The translations under genes and the position numbers were made by a program. A stretch of DNA of 64,000 nucleotides from Oreohelix idahoensis (Eukaryota > Mollusca > Gastropoda > Stylommatophora > Oreohelicidae), in the NCBI GenBank assembly GCA_024509875.1, contig JAMPIV010012263.1, positions 20,607 to 84,606 on the forward strand, in the 5' to 3' direction. Position 1 is the stretch's first letter. Each line of letters opens with the position of its first letter. Below are positions 40,426 through 54,020 of the stretch, one piece after another. The notes beneath the pieces were generated by a model. It searched no databases. It saw only the letters and a program-made list of their open reading frames with translations, and had not been told where the DNA came from.

Positions 40426-41701
40426 TTCTGGTGTCAGAAAAGTGTCTGGATTTCAGTGAATACTGGATTCCCCCCTTCAAGTATCGTATAAAGTCAAACT
40501 GATGATGAACGTTATGAAGGCAAAATCATTCTTTCAAGCCTAACCGCAACTGAAATGCGCAGGACAATGAAGTGACGTCACTACATCGATGGCCGTCAAC
40601 GCTAGCAGATAACAACATTGCTTGATGGAATCTTGAAATTTTTCTTCCATCAAAGAGACTGATTCACGCAGATAAGAACGGTAATCTTCCACTCAAGAAC
40701 CTGAACCCAGTGGAGAATGGTATCTCTTCATCAAATTTCATCTGAAGCTGCGACGCAGATCGTTTTGAAGAAACTACGTTGTCCCGGAAGACCGAAGCAA
40801 GACTTTGCAAACGGTTTCCCTGCTGCGAATGTCAAGGTCTACCATCAATGGACCTCAGGCTGTCAAGACAGGGACTTGCTTTAGAATTACATGCATTCAT
40901 GTATTTCTCAGAAAGGACAACTAAACAGATTTAGTTCTATGTGATTTTACTAGAGAGCGCTTGACGAACATTATCATATTGTCCCCTTGCATTATCTTTG
41001 GTCTACAGTTCATCATCACTGATAAACTTACTTTTTACTATCATCTGTGGTTATCTCCATTCATGTTTATATCCGGTAAATTCGTAAATATTCGTATATC
41101 TTGTTAAAAATAAGTGACTGGAATTTTCCCAGAAAGCTTCAGTGAATGTTAACTTCTATTAGATTTGCATGCTATGGGGGTTACTAACTGAGGATCTGAC
41201 TAGATATATTTTTTCTTTTGAGTTCAGGGAATAAATGTTTTTCTTCAGTTAGTAAATTATAACTCCATTTTTGTGTGCTTAGCAGTTTTCGTCTGGGTGA
41301 GTTTTTACGTCCTACTTTATTTACACCTAAACTTCTGTTCAGTCTACTGTTGACAATTGTTGTCGTGTTGTGATCTAAAACTTCAGTTGGGCTACACGTT
41401 TGTCTAAGACGACTTGGTCCCTTGGGTTATTTTTTGTGATTGTAAATCCTTTTCTTTCTTTTTAACTAGTCATTACTGTTTATAATGTCTCCTTTATTTA
41501 CTTTATAAGTGTAAAGTGTTGTTGTATAACATTGAAAAATCATTTCATTGTAAATCATTTGATTGTTTTTTCACTGTCTTTGTCACATCAGGTTCTTGTA
41601 ACTTGTTTGTTATTGATTAATATATTCATGTACATATTATATCGAGTTCTATAATCCTGTGTATATTATAGACTATTGAAGGTACTCAGAAACCTATTAT
41701 C
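40426..41701 (+). other. Right-arm primer-binding site and leader
   Basis: TTCTGGTGTCAGAAAAGTG follows the LTR (primer site at about 40,429-40,444, one extra A and an inserted C relative to the left copy). The rest mirrors the left leader with many small indels. Confidence 0.75.
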
Positions 41702-43440
41702 ATGTCTACACTACAGAATTCAATTGATATTGGAAAAAAGTTATGGAAAAATCAAGGGCGGAACTACAAAGTTTTGCAGATACAAAATATGTTGAATATT
41801 ATATCGCGTCTGGAAAGAATGGAACAGCGCGAAATGACTAAACGAGCTGATGAGCTTAAGGAGGTTTAATAACCCAAGAAAGGGAATTGAAGAAAAAGAA
41901 ATATCCAGAAAATGGAATTAGAACGACTGACTATAGGCCTCATCAACAAGAAAAAGACATATTTGAGCAGAAAGATAAAGAAATAGCTCAACGAGAATAA
42001 AGAGACATTAGCTCCAAGGAAAAAATAGCTCAAACAGATAAGAATTAGCTGAGAACAAGAAAGAATGGCTCAACGAGAATTACAGAAATGGGAAAGAATG
42101 GGAATTAAGATAAGATAAGGAACTTATGCAACTGTGATCAAGCACCATAAAAAATGCCATGGAAATGGAAACATATTAAAACTTCATGCAGAAAAAAAAA
42201 GCTTTAGAATTAGCTAAAGTCAGTCTGAACAGACTAAAGTACTGCGAGCTGCTAACAAATAGTTTTTATCCTAAGTCAAATTAAAAATGCCACATTTTGA
42301 CCAGGACATCGCGATTGTGTTGAACTCTTTCATATCAAATAGATTCATCATGAAAGGTCATCAGCTCTGAACATACCCAATAGAAAGATGGAGCAGTCAT
42401 TTTACTTGTATTTTTTTGGACTGGTGACTCACTATAAAATGTTTTCATGAGTCTTGATGAAAAGAGCAGAAGCGATCTCGATGTCGTAAAAGAGTTATTA
42501 CTAAGCCTTTTCCAGTTACCTAAGTCTAGATTCAGAGATAGCTTTTATGCTGCTAAACCACGCAAGGATGCAGATTTTGGGTGAAGTTCATTGTGCATCT
42601 GTTAAACATTTCCTTATAGGGCAATTGGATGTGATTTAATCAGGTATAAATAAAACATATGAAGGTGTTATAGATCATCATGCTGCGAGATCAATTGGTT
42701 TTACTATCCGCATGTGCAGCACTGAATTAAAGCAATTTTTTACAGGAAAGACATCCTAATTTCTATTGATGAGTTATTGAAAAAACTCGGATTACAGTAA
42801 TCAAACCGCACATCAGAATAAAGATCTCCATAGATCGACTATTCGAGATCCTATGCCTGTATGCGCGGTACAACATGATCACAGGCCTCGATCGAAGAGC
42901 TTTGATGGACGTTGTCGTTCAGATTATTATCAAATTCCGACAGAGGTATTTATTTTTTTATAACTTCCGTCCGTCATCGCTCTCCTTCGAATTCATATCG
43001 ACGAGGTTATAAGGATATTCACCTCATGATCGTGTGGGTATCACAGAGGCCAGGGATTATGAATGTGTTCACATCAAAAAGGGATACTATAAGCAGAGAT
43101 CAATCTTATGGTAGAGATTTGCCAGGAAGTTGATACTCTACTGATTTTAATTATAACAATAAAAAGTCAGTCAATAATAACAAAGGTAATGCCAGATCTC
43201 CGTCAAGAGACAAAAAATAAACAAGACATGCAAATAGTTGCAGTGTTAAAAAAAGGTAGAAAAGGTAATAATGAATGAAAATGTCATCATAGCGATAACG
43301 CAATGTATGGTAATGGTTTTGAATGATACAGGTGTTATGAGTGTCAGTCGAAAGTAACAGATTAAAGTCTATCACAATACACTTGATTGTGGCCATTGTA
43401 TGAGCCAACGAATGTCGGCATGTAAATGTCGGTTATCTTA
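41702..43440 (+). pseudogene. Right-arm gag, heavily frame-broken
   Basis: Starts ATGTCTACACTACAGAATTC and can be followed by nucleotide similarity to the left gag, but the frame is lost within 25 codons and repeatedly afterwards. A Tyr/Arg-rich stretch and Cys codons (TGTTATGAGTGTCAG) mark the end. Confidence 0.75.
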
Positions 43441-43449
43441 CATTTCTAA

Positions 43450-43835
43450 CCCGGAATATTGGATTGGTAAGGTAGTGAGTAAATATTTGTACGGGGGACA
43501 CAGGGTCTTCAACGATTAGACATTAAGCACTCCGCTTATCGAGCCCCTCTGCTTTTACAGGCAAAATCAGTTAAGCTGTGTCCACATTTGGTGGAATAAT
43601 AGAAACTTTCCCTGTGGTACGAGTATACATAGCTACTCCTTTTACACAGGCACTGTCCTATGCCTGCGGCTTGAGAGCGACCCAAATCTGATGAAATATA
43701 ATAGGAAACATACCAGAGTTATAAGATTGCACTCCTTGAGTAGAAATTGCAATGTGGGTTGAATCTCACCCACAGGTGGGGCAAATGCTGTTGTAACGAG
43801 AGCACAACAGTTAGCTACGGGACACAATATGGCTA
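43450..43835 (+). pseudogene. Right-arm protease, frame-broken
   Basis: Nucleotide mirror of the DTG protease region (GGGACACAGGGTCTTCAACG and following). The DTG codons are no longer in a continuous frame. Confidence 0.7.
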
Positions 43836-43871
43836 CACCACCTCTTTCCTATATAGATATAATGTACCACT

Positions 43872-45245
43872 TATGTCTCAAGTTGGCACTGTTCCACCTT
43901 CTGTTGTTGCAGAAAAACAGAAGAGTGACCCATACTTTACAAGGGATTTTTTAAGCCGAGCAGAACAAAAAAAACGATTAAATACACAAGTGGGCTTAAA
44001 CAAATGGGATTCAAGATAAAGAAATCATTACTCCACTAGATATTATGATGATGGCATTAAAACAAATTATACAACAAGTGATAGTACCTAAATGAATACA
44101 GACCAAATTTGGTCCAACAAACGCAGGGTCATGACTCCCCTAAGGAGCAGGGCATATGGGGATCAAAAGAACAGATGTTATTCGTTTTACGGGGGATCAC
44201 AATTTTATTGGCCTGGGGTTTTTAATAGAAGATACAAAGTTTTACTGCAAATCATGTACAGTAACATGCCAAGGTAAAGCACGTAAAGGTCAGGTCCATA
44301 CGGCCACCCAGGTACAGATTAGGTAGGGACGTGCCTGAGGAGAACCCAATCAAAAAGATTTGCATTAGATATTGTGGGTCCCGTTATCAGTATGTTTCAA
44401 ATAAGATGAATTTCGTATAATTTTAACTGCGTCGTGATCTTTGCACGCGTTTGGCCAGAGGCCATACCGATGAAAACCAATCACAACTGCATCCGAGTCG
44501 AAGCATTATTTCGAGATATTTTGTCGAATCGTTTGGGTTTCCGGATAGAGATATTGTCAGATCAAGGATCACAATTTACTTTCCAAGCATTAGGAGGGAA
44601 TTTAGAATCCATGCTATCTGTTCACCACTCGTTTTGTAAGATGCGTATAGGCCTCAATCAAACGGTGTGTTGCGAGCGCTACAATAGCAACTCTAAAACA
44701 GATGTTGTCTGAGATAACTGAGCAATACACTCGTGAATGGGAGCGGCTTCTGCTGGCGGCCCTGTTTGGTTGTCGTGAAGTGCCCCACGAGAGCGCGGGG
44801 TGGTCCCCTCCGTTCAGAATTGGGTTTATGGTTCGAATCCGCCGGACCAATGATGATACTCAAAGATTTGTTGATTTGGAGCATCAATTGATACAGTCCA
44901 CTCGTTCGAAACAGTTACGATGTTAGTGATATGATCTCCGACAACGAAGAATCATCATGCGTGCACGTTATGCAGGATCCCAGAGTATTAAATCCAGCCA
45001 CTCAACGATCACAGATTATTACATAATCAAAAGTGAGAATTATTAATGATTCATTTACACCAGGGGTAAAAAGTTTAGGGTTGTTGGCTCACCTCATAAC
45101 CGATAACAAACAATTACTGAATATCATGGCAAGGTCGCTTTGAAGGTTATCAAACAGGCCACAGATGTTGACACTGTACTCTCGGTAAACGTTAGAGGTA
45201 AAATCAAAACCTTCCATGTCAACATGTCTAAAATTAGCAGTTGAA
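43872..45245 (+). pseudogene. Right-arm integrase, frame-broken
   Basis: Fragments such as SQVGTVPPSVVAEKQK, then SDQGSQFTFQ and CCERYNSN, are in different frames. Order relative to RT is the same as in the left element. Confidence 0.75.
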
Positions 45246-47002
45246 AAAGACCACAGGAATTAATTCGGAGTGATTAATCTCTATTGGTGAGGGGTCTTGT
45301 AAATTCCCCCCCCCCCCTGGTTCACATCATACTGCAGTCTATTGCGTTAGTAGTGTTCATGAAGAAGATACCACTTTATGTCTCACCCCTGGTTACAATT
45401 GTCAAACTACCTTCTTTGCATCATCTGAATCTTAGGAAAGACTTGACTATTTCTCTCACTGGAGGGGACTTCTCAACACAGATCAAGTTCGGATATTCTA
45501 GGAGGATTTCTTTCACAATGGGAGGTTCTCTACCGACCTATCGCAGGTCAGAATACAGTCGCTTATGGTCCCCCAGGAGTGAACATTATTCTCTTTAGGT
45601 GATGTATAAGTGACCTAGATCGTAACTTAAGACCCAAGCCTATATCTTTCACACCTCAAAGATGGGGTAGATGAAAGAGTAAAGTGAGTATGATACGTTT
45701 AGGGGAGGGGTGATACTCTCCTTCGGAATCACCCTAAAGGCATTCCCAAAGGTGAATTAGTGTAAAAAAAGAGGATGAATTCTTTACGCATATGTATTGA
45801 TTTGTATGGGCGATTTTTGAGTAACAAAATGTACAATCACAGACGGTGGAGCCTAGGCCAGAGGTTTAGATGGATCTTTTGTCAAATGGAATCTAAGGGC
45901 TACATTCTTAGCAAACCTAGTATTCTTCAAAAGGCTACTGGCAAATTCCCTCTTTGCCGAAAATGCCAAACCCTACACTGGCTTTCACAACGCACTCCTT
46001 TTGGCTCTTACCAATGGAATTAATAATTGTGTTTTGGGGTATGTGGTAACTGCGCCAGCGACGTTTGTGTGCGCATGATGCGCCGCCTTCTTGGCGATCG
46101 TAAAGATTTCATCACGTACATTCGATGGGGACATCTGCCTATTTCATGGACTCGTGGGAATGGACCATATTGATGGTTTAACTTTCCCTTCTACATAACG
46201 TTACGTATGCATGGTTTTGACTGTGCCGACCTTTCAAGCGTCCAAATAGGTTGTCAGGAAATTTCTTTTTCTTGGTCACCGAATAGGTAACCACAACACT
46301 GTATCCTGACGACAATACAGTCACCAAATGAATTCTTGTAGATTTCTACCCCTTCTACCCTCTACTTAAGAAAACAAGTTAGTAAAGCCTTTTTAGGCCT
46401 AATAAACTATTACCATTAATTCATCCCGCATTTCGCACAACTATATCTACACCTTTGTCCGCCACTGTTGACCAAAGGAGTCATCCTAATAAGGTACGTT
46501 GGGGACAAAGATTGCGAAAGCGCTTTGTATTAACAATTAAGAAATTATTTAGCAATGCACCTATTTTGTTATTACCGAATATACGTTATTGCCCATTCAT
46601 ACTCCAATCAGATGTCTCGAGTTACTCCATGGGTGGGTTGTTTGCTGCAATGTTTACAAGGAAACACTCCATCCATGTTTCTATGTGTCGAGGAAACAGA
46701 CTCCGGCTGAACAGAATATGCGACAGTTTGAACGTGAGCTCCTGTCTATGGTCTAACGGGAGCCCTGGAGAAAGCTGTCAAGATATCTGCAATCGTGTGG
46801 CATGACGCACACTTTACATTATGACAGACCATAGTCCTCTTACTTACATAAACAGCTAGAACAATATGCGTGTAACGCTAGAATACACCGATGGTATTTG
46901 TTTAATTCAAGAATTTTCATTTACAATTCGCTGCCTATTGCTGGCTCAGACATAACTTGGCAGATCTGTTTATCGCGCAACGTCTTTGAAAGAAAAATTG
47001 AA
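45246..47002 (+). pseudogene. Right-arm reverse transcriptase/RNase H, frame-broken
   Basis: Mirror of the intact left pol frame. Short open pieces only, for example KLFSNAPILLLPNIRYCPFI and ILQSDVSSYSMGG at 46,530-46,640. Frequent one-base insertions, including a run of ten Cs near 45,307. Confidence 0.85.
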
Positions 47003-47184
47003 TTAACTCTTAAGTCACCATGTTGACAAGTGCTATTATTAATGTCATAAAATTTAATGTGTCCTACTTAATTGATTATCATACTTATAAGTAGGTAGTA
47101 CTAATATTGATATGTTTGGGAGACGGCGTCTTCTCCATCACTATCATCCGTGCCACAAGTGTCACGTTTGGAAGTGAGGGATGA

Positions 47185-48531
47185 TGTTGAGGATTGCTTC
47201 ATGTCTTGCAGCAAGGCGCATTCCTCAAATGATTTATATCTCCGCGACTGTGTCGATGATTGTTTCATGCTTACAGACATTTGAGTTTTGACTCGAGTCC
47301 AAATGGGCTTATCATGGGAACACCTCAAACGAATAGAGATATATCTCATCGACCGATGTCGATGATTGTTGCATTGTGTGCAAGCATTTGAGTTTTGGCA
47401 ACTCGGATTGCTGCACCGTGGTAACATCGCAATTGAATATATATTAACGACGTAGTATGCATTATCTCTATGCATGACGCGTGTGTCTTTATAAGGACAG
47501 CATCGACTTGTGGGTTTTGGACCCGAAACGGCAGTGTGTTTTAAGAAGAATGTGGCCATTTGCCACTTATATTGTGTGTGTATAACCACTGGAAAGTGTG
47601 TGCGTAGTCCACTTTTTTTGTGAGTGACTGGCTGGGAAGCCATATTGAGCAGTGTATTTCTTGAACCAAAACGTAAGTCGTAGTAAGGAATAACGCAGTT
47701 TGCATAATTATGGCAGAATTAGCCTGGCGGTGTTATATGGCCAAAAGAACATTATAGTTACTAGGCAATAGAGCGTAAGACTAGTATAGATGGATACTTG
47801 TACACTAGCGGCAAGCGTAAGCCTAGTGTAACGGATATATTAACGACTAGCAGTAGACTAAGCCTAGCATAATAAGTTATTGCTGACTAGCAGGAATAGT
47901 TAATCTAGTTAGCCTCTGAATTTATGCAAAGGACATTGGCCGTATTAAAAAGAACTGACCTCTAACCAGGACTCTAGATATGAGATTGTGACATCATGTG
48001 CTTATGAAATAATAGAAACTCTTACAGAATCGAAACATGAATGTGATGTGACTTTTGTCCCATGTAGTATGGTGTCTGCTCATGGAAAATTAATGAAATT
48101 ACTAATTAAATAATTTTTGAGTCCGAAACAAAATCACAGTGTTGATCCAACTATCTGTATTCGAGCGGTTGAGTTTACAAATGCTATTCATCCTCAACTG
48201 AATCAGACCATGATGAATTTAATGTCTTAACACTCTGCAAATCTCACACTGCCAATATAATTAATAAGACAAGAGACTAATACAGGTCATTCAAGGGTCG
48301 AACTTAATATGAAATCACATTCAGCACCATAATGAATCACAAGGGTTAAAGCAGACAATTTATCGATGACCAACGGACAGTATTAATGGAATCCTACAAA
48401 AGTGATAAAACCCGAGGGACTTTGACTCTAATAAACTGAAATACGAATATAATAACTTGGTCCCATCCTCAAATACTAGAAAGTCATCGAAGCACCCAAC
48501 GCATACTGGAAACCCGAGAAGGCCCGTAACA
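47185..48531 (+). mobile_element. Right-arm outer LTR, inflated
   Basis: TGTTGAGG...GGCCCGTAACA, 1,347 bp against 1,270-1,279 bp for the complete left and inner LTR copies. The extra bases are single scattered insertions. Preceded by GGAAGTGAGGGATGA, a shortened version of the left polypurine tract. Confidence 0.88.
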
Positions 48532-48870
48532 AACGCTGCTATTACTATCCTACGCCATGATTAGACACCAACAAAAACCGACAGGACACAACAGACAACG
48601 ACTTACTTATCACCACATCATTGATAAATATGAAAAGGGCAAAGGGTACATAACCAGACTGAAAAGTGTGGAAGGCTGCAGGGGAACATAAGCCAGACTT
48701 GCATGTACTGCCCAGATTGCAATGAACCTCTATGCCTGATAACCCGCTTCCATTGATACCACACAGTCCAAGGATTATCAACGATCCAGACAAAGACTCT
48801 TGCAGAGGCCCTACAGCTACAACTACCTCAACCCCAGTTTAATGAAAAAAGCAGCTCAGACCTACAACTA
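48532..48870 (+). pseudogene. Right-arm piggyBac transposase C-terminus (longer copy)
   Basis: The forward strand resembles NRQRLTYHHIIDKYEKGKGY followed by ITRLKSVEG, then the Cys-rich tail ending in a YHT-like site. This retains the roughly 150 bases between LTR and Cys-rich tail that the left arm lacks. Frames shift several times. Confidence 0.6.
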
Positions 48871-49626
48871 GATGTACGTACCTACTCAAACATTTAAAAA
48901 AAACACTCATTGTCAGAAGCCCCAGACGCAGACTACATTCAAAAAAGACGACACTTACAGACAAAAATGTAAAGCAATTCATTTGTTATTTGGACATATC
49001 TATTCACAATTTTATTCGCCTTTTATGTTGATATAACAAGAGGTTAACTCCGTTAAATCAATATGTCAAATCAAGCTTATTATTATTTCATTACCATCCC
49101 TGTCACTATACACTATATTGCGCTGACGTTGAACAAATTTCACTAAAATCTTGGGAAAAATGTCCCTGTTTTTCAATCTTATTAATGAATTATATTTAAA
49201 AAAAAACAGTTCTTTATAAAAAAAAATCTGCAAACACCATTGGTATAATGGGAGACGTGAAATGCTCCAGCTTGCTGGTCAGCAAAGTGATAATTATAAC
49301 TGAGAAACATTATCATGAGGAAGAATCTTAGAGTTTTCCCATCCTTGACAAAATTACGATGCTGGACCTTGAAAAAAAAAAAAAAAACCTGGAAAAAGCC
49401 CTGGAAAATGCTTGAAGAAAATTGCGCTATGAACCCTGAAAACACTACATTTGGAGAACACCTTGATTGAATCTGGCAGAGCATTTATAGAGGTTTTATA
49501 GTTTAGGACAAACGAAGATCCATGGAAAATGATATTCCCTTTCATTCTCCTTTAAATATCCTTCATTGATAATCATGAAATTCCACGCTAATACAGGTTT
49601 GTTACATCTCCGATGTGTTCTTGCAG

Positions 49627-49731
49627 GTCAAAGACCTCATAAAAATCAAAAACGAACAGTACGAAGTCGGGTCCAATAGGTAGGTAGCGGTACCCGCAGG
49701 ATCCGTTAGTGAATTCATCCATTTCCTCAAG
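49627..49731 (+). pseudogene. Right-arm copy of ZC3H18 exon A
   Basis: TTGCAG acceptor and CTCAAG|GTGA donor are retained, but it is 105 nt against 115 nt and the basic RS frame is lost. Confidence 0.8.
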
Positions 49732-50559
49732 GTGAAGTCCCCAAATTATAACAATTTCAGTTTTTTGCTGGGCATGCTTCCTTGGTTATGAAATTTTTAT
49801 AATTAATGTAGTAAATTACAGTGCATATAAATGTTAATTCTAATATAATTTTCCAGTTTTCTGGATAAGTAGTGCTAGGTAAAATAGTCAACTTGTTCAC
49901 CTACTCTGCAGGTATTTTGTGGCTATAGTATTTGAACTCCTTAATTATCCTATCTGCAGTCAATACTCTTATATTTTATAATTCCTGCTAGAGACAATCG
50001 GTTTGTTTTAGCCTAAGAAAAACACTTACATGTTGGAGTGACACTTATGAACAACAATCTTAATAAAAATGTAAAATAACTAAACAGGAAAATTACAAAA
50101 ATCATGTTGTATAGAGGTGTTCTAGTCCACGATTTACAATAATAGTAATGTAGGGTTTTTTATTTTATACTACGTTGAAGCATACAATTTGTAGGTAACT
50201 ATATTGTTTGATACTAATTTACAAGCATACATTTGTCCCAAAATTTTTTTTATTTTTTTGTTAGGGTGTATGAGCTAGTCATCATTGGTAAGCCGCATTT
50301 AATTTAGCCTTGTTTGTAAATTTTTGATCATCTACAATATCTATGTTAAACAATCAAGCTTCCTTGTCAGCTATAGGACGGAGATCAGATAATGAAGTCA
50401 CATATTAATGTAAAACATTCAGCACAGCTTCCACAGTAGTAAGTTAAGAGTCAGCAAGACAAGGCAGGAAAAATTGTGTGTACCAGTGTGGTTGTCAATG
50501 CCTCACAATTTATACAGTAGAGATTCAATCAATTGTGTTTATGAAACCCCCTCTCACAG

Positions 50560-50635
50560 GTCCAGTTCTGGGTCATCGTCAGGGTCATCACTAGAAGCAG
50601 TCGGACATTATATAAGCTACAACAGTCAGTTCAAG
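50560..50635 (+). pseudogene. Right-arm copy of ZC3H18 exon B
   Basis: CTCACAG acceptor and TTCAAG|GTTT donor are kept. 76 nt against 72 nt; extra bases near CATCACTAG and TATATAAG break the Ser-rich frame. Confidence 0.85.
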
Positions 50636-50669
50636 GTTTTGTGCTGCTAGCACTATGAGCGTGATGTGA

Positions 50670-51015
50670 AAGGTGGAGTCATCATCATCATCATCATCAC
50701 TATTTCAGCTTCCGCGAGGAGCATAAGGCCCGTTCAACTAACTTCCTGGCCTGCGCCATCATCTTTACCCCTTCATGTCTTGTCCCCAGTTCTCTTCTCC
50801 ATGTGTTTTTTTCCTTAGATCTCATTTCTGCCTATCTTACCCTGGGAATTCCAGAACACTGAGTGCCTGGAGGATACTTTCAAGCCAAGTATTCCTCAGT
50901 GTGTGGTCCTAAGCCATCTTCCAGAGTCCTTCTTTCTCATCTGTTTTTGTTTCCACTGAACATTTGTGACTGGGTTCTTGTCATAGGGTCCTCCACATGA
51001 TTGATCTTGCCAATA
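50670..51015 (-). mobile_element. Right-arm copy of the LINE 3' end with GAT tail
   Basis: Mirror of 22,590-22,931: (ATC)n at 50,680-50,700, then AGCTTCCGCGAGGAGCATAAG. The frame is broken. Confidence 0.75.
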
Positions 51016-51369
51016 CTACTTTCAGTCGCCACACAATTCAATTCCCATTTATGAAAGTCTAGCTTTATGCATGTTGTTTTCTCCCTCTTTCAGTGGAGTA
51101 ATAGTATCCATTTATAAATTCATTAATAATCATTGATACCACAAGAAGAAGAAACCATGAAAGGCAGCAGAGATAAGGTTTTTTGCATAAAAACTTTGAA
51201 TTAGAAATACTAATGGACAGCTAACAATAGAGAATATCTATAGAGTGAGGCCCACGGTGCAAGGAAATATGATGTTTGCACATATCAAAGCAAAGCATTC
51301 AATATTTTTGAGCATGTAATGAGAACAGAAAGAAACCCATACAGGTGACAAAAGTGTGAAACAATAAGG

Positions 51370-51720
51370 GGTCAGAGTAGGCAAAGAAGTATTGTCGTCC
51401 ACCTTGGGAATTCTAGAGGTACCGGGTTTCGATTCCCAGTTGAAGGAAAATAATTTATGGAAAATTTTTTTTTTAGAACCGGGTGGTCCTACTAATGTCA
51501 TTCAACCCTCACTTGGGTCTCCTGGGTAGTGGAGATCGGATCCCTCGCCGTCTCAGCTAAGGGCAAAAAAAACAGGAAGGTCCTGTGTGGCAAGTTGCTC
51601 ATACTAAAGAAAATCCCAACACGCAGTTGGAAATCATAAAGAGTAGATAGCCTATCAGGCCCGCTTCACTGCACCTGCCACAAAAATCTGTAATAGAATG
51701 GTGGTGAATTCACTATACAA
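51370..51720 (+). mobile_element. Right-arm copy of the second SINE
   Basis: GGGGTCAGAGTAGGCAAAG head and CGGGTTTCGATTCCCAG, a B box with one inserted T. Mirror of 21,905-22,312. Confidence 0.7.
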
Positions 51721-52079
51721 TATAGACCACATTTGGGGATATCTCGCCTGGTTGCGACAAGAGTTCGAGCCCATGTGCTAGCATGATACTACTTAATGTT
51801 GATCTAAGGGGAGATAGAATCAGATGCATCATGATGGAGTTGTCCGTAGTGCAATGAAGATAGCCCCTAATAAAGCAAACCAAAAACCAAGAGAATGACA
51901 ATACTATGCGGATAATTGTATTAGATCCAACCATCTGAGGAGACCTGATGATTACATCACAAGCAATAATGGAATCCGTGAAATCACCAAGGTCAGAGTT
52001 GTAAGGAATGACCAGAAAAGCCAGACGAGAGAAGAGAACTGTCGACAAATGAAAAGAATAAAGAAGACAATGGACTGAC

Positions 52080-52265
52080 CTACCATTGTTCCGTACTCAA
52101 GTACAGGGTGACCTTGACCTTGCATTGTATGTCTCAGGACAAGGGGGACTGACCTTCATTGTATGTCTCCAGGACAGGGGTGACTGACCTTCATTGTATG
52201 TCTCCAGGACATGGGGACTGACCATTCATTGTAATGACCAGGACAGGGGGGACTAGGCATGAATT
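52080..52265. repeat. Right-arm copy of the 33-bp array
   Basis: About five irregular units built from CAGGACA-GGGGACTGACC and TTCATTGTATGTCT with inserted and missing bases. Confidence 0.8.
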
Positions 52266-53402
52266 CGTTGAAGGCCTAAACACTTTGATCCATTTAACAG
52301 CTAAAGGAAAAGTGGATGAATGAATGAGAGCAAAGAAATACATTGTGATTACAGGCACAATTGAACAGACAAAGGAGAGAATAACCAAAAGAAAATATAC
52401 TTTTTTTTAAAAACATTTTCAACATCTTGGTAAGAGAACCAAAAGGCAACAATAGAATATAATGAATAGCACTAACAACATGAAGAAATGAGAGATAAGA
52501 TTCAGTAGCTTTGCCCAGTTCTCAGGGTAGATTAGAGACAGTTAGGATACAAAGTTGTATGATTAACGCTACAATATTTTGGTTATTGAATGTTAACATA
52601 GACACATTTAAAAAAAATAAAAACTACATTAATTTAAGCTTGAAGGATTACATCTTAAAGTAGGGGAAATAAACACCAGAGTGGCGAATGAAGCAGTATT
52701 CAAAATGTGACATTAATTAATGATGAATTTCAGTAGCTAGTTTGCAATTTGAAATTTCACTATCCATAAGAAACAATCTTTCTAAGAACATTAGATTGTT
52801 GTTGTGGGGAGAAAATAATTACTTGGGAAAAGTCACAAGTTAAGAGCTTTTGAAAACAGATATGTCCCAAGATGTATCATTTGGAGAAAATCAGGATTAA
52901 CGTTAGGCACTATTTTGATTTTATTACTGTACTACAAACAGTTTCACAATTAGTGCATCTGGGGTCCAATTTTGGCAACTTTAGCCCATAACAATTTGAT
53001 AAGCGGTAGAAACTGTATCAATTTAAAAGAATCTCAGAATTGTAAAAATACACTCCCCTGATTTTATGCCCCCCAAAACCTCTCGCTCCATAAACCCTTT
53101 TTATAAAGTCGATGTGTAACGGAAATTTGGGGAAACCCGACCCACCTGGCGCCCATCAAGATCCACAACCTGTATCCCTGTAGCATTATGGCAAATGTTA
53201 GACGTTGCAAAGTTTCATGGGTAATTTAATGTCTCCTGGAAATGGTTTATTTTGTGTACATATTACATTGTAATGAAGAAGAGTTATGAGGAAAAAAAAC
53301 ATGAACATTGAAGATATAATCTAGTATTTTATGACAGTTAAAAAGGACAACAAACTTATTAAATGTTTTATTGGCCCTTGAGTCACTTTAGTTCACTAAC
53401 AG

Positions 53403-54020
53403 TATCATTTTCCGTTCCAAGTGATAGAAAGAGCAATCATTTCAGTTCCAAGTGATAGAAGAGCAATCATTTCAGTTCCTAGGGATAGAAGAGCTATCAT
53501 TTCAGGTTCCAAGTGATAGATAGAGCAATCATTTCAGTTCCGAAGTGATAGAAAAGAACAATCATTTCATGTTTCAAGTGATAGAAGAGCAATCATTTCC
53601 AGTATCCAAGTTGATAGAAAGCACAATCATTTCAGTTCCAATTGATAGAAGAGCAATCATTTCAGTGTCCAAGTTGATAGAAGAGCAATCATTTCAGATT
53701 CCAAGGTGATAGAAGAGCAATCATTTTCAGGTCCAAGTGGAAGAAGAGCAATACATTACAGATCCCAAGTGAATAGAAAGCAATCATTTTCAGTTTCCAA
53801 TTGATAGAAGATCAATCATTTCAGTTCCAATAGATAGAAGAGCAGTCATTTCAGTTCCAAGTGATAGAAGAAGCCGAAACATTTCAGTTCCCAAGTGATT
53901 AAAGAGCAATCATTTCAGTTCCAAGTGATAGAAGAGCAATCATTTTTCAGTTCCAAGAGATAGAAGAGGCAAATCAATTTCAGTTCCAAGTGATAGAGAG
54001 AGAAATCATTTCATTCCCAA
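53403..54020. repeat. Right-arm copy of the 30-bp array
   Basis: Units TTCCAAGTGATAGAAGAGCA with ATCATTTCAG vary in length from about 28 to 34 bp because of scattered indels. The array length is 618 bp against 587 bp on the left, compatible with the same unit number plus insertions. Confidence 0.85.

Noticed and set aside
48545..48793. Minus-strand 82-codon ORF in the right arm
   Set aside because: Lies antisense to the piggyBac C-terminal coding, which gives a better family match.
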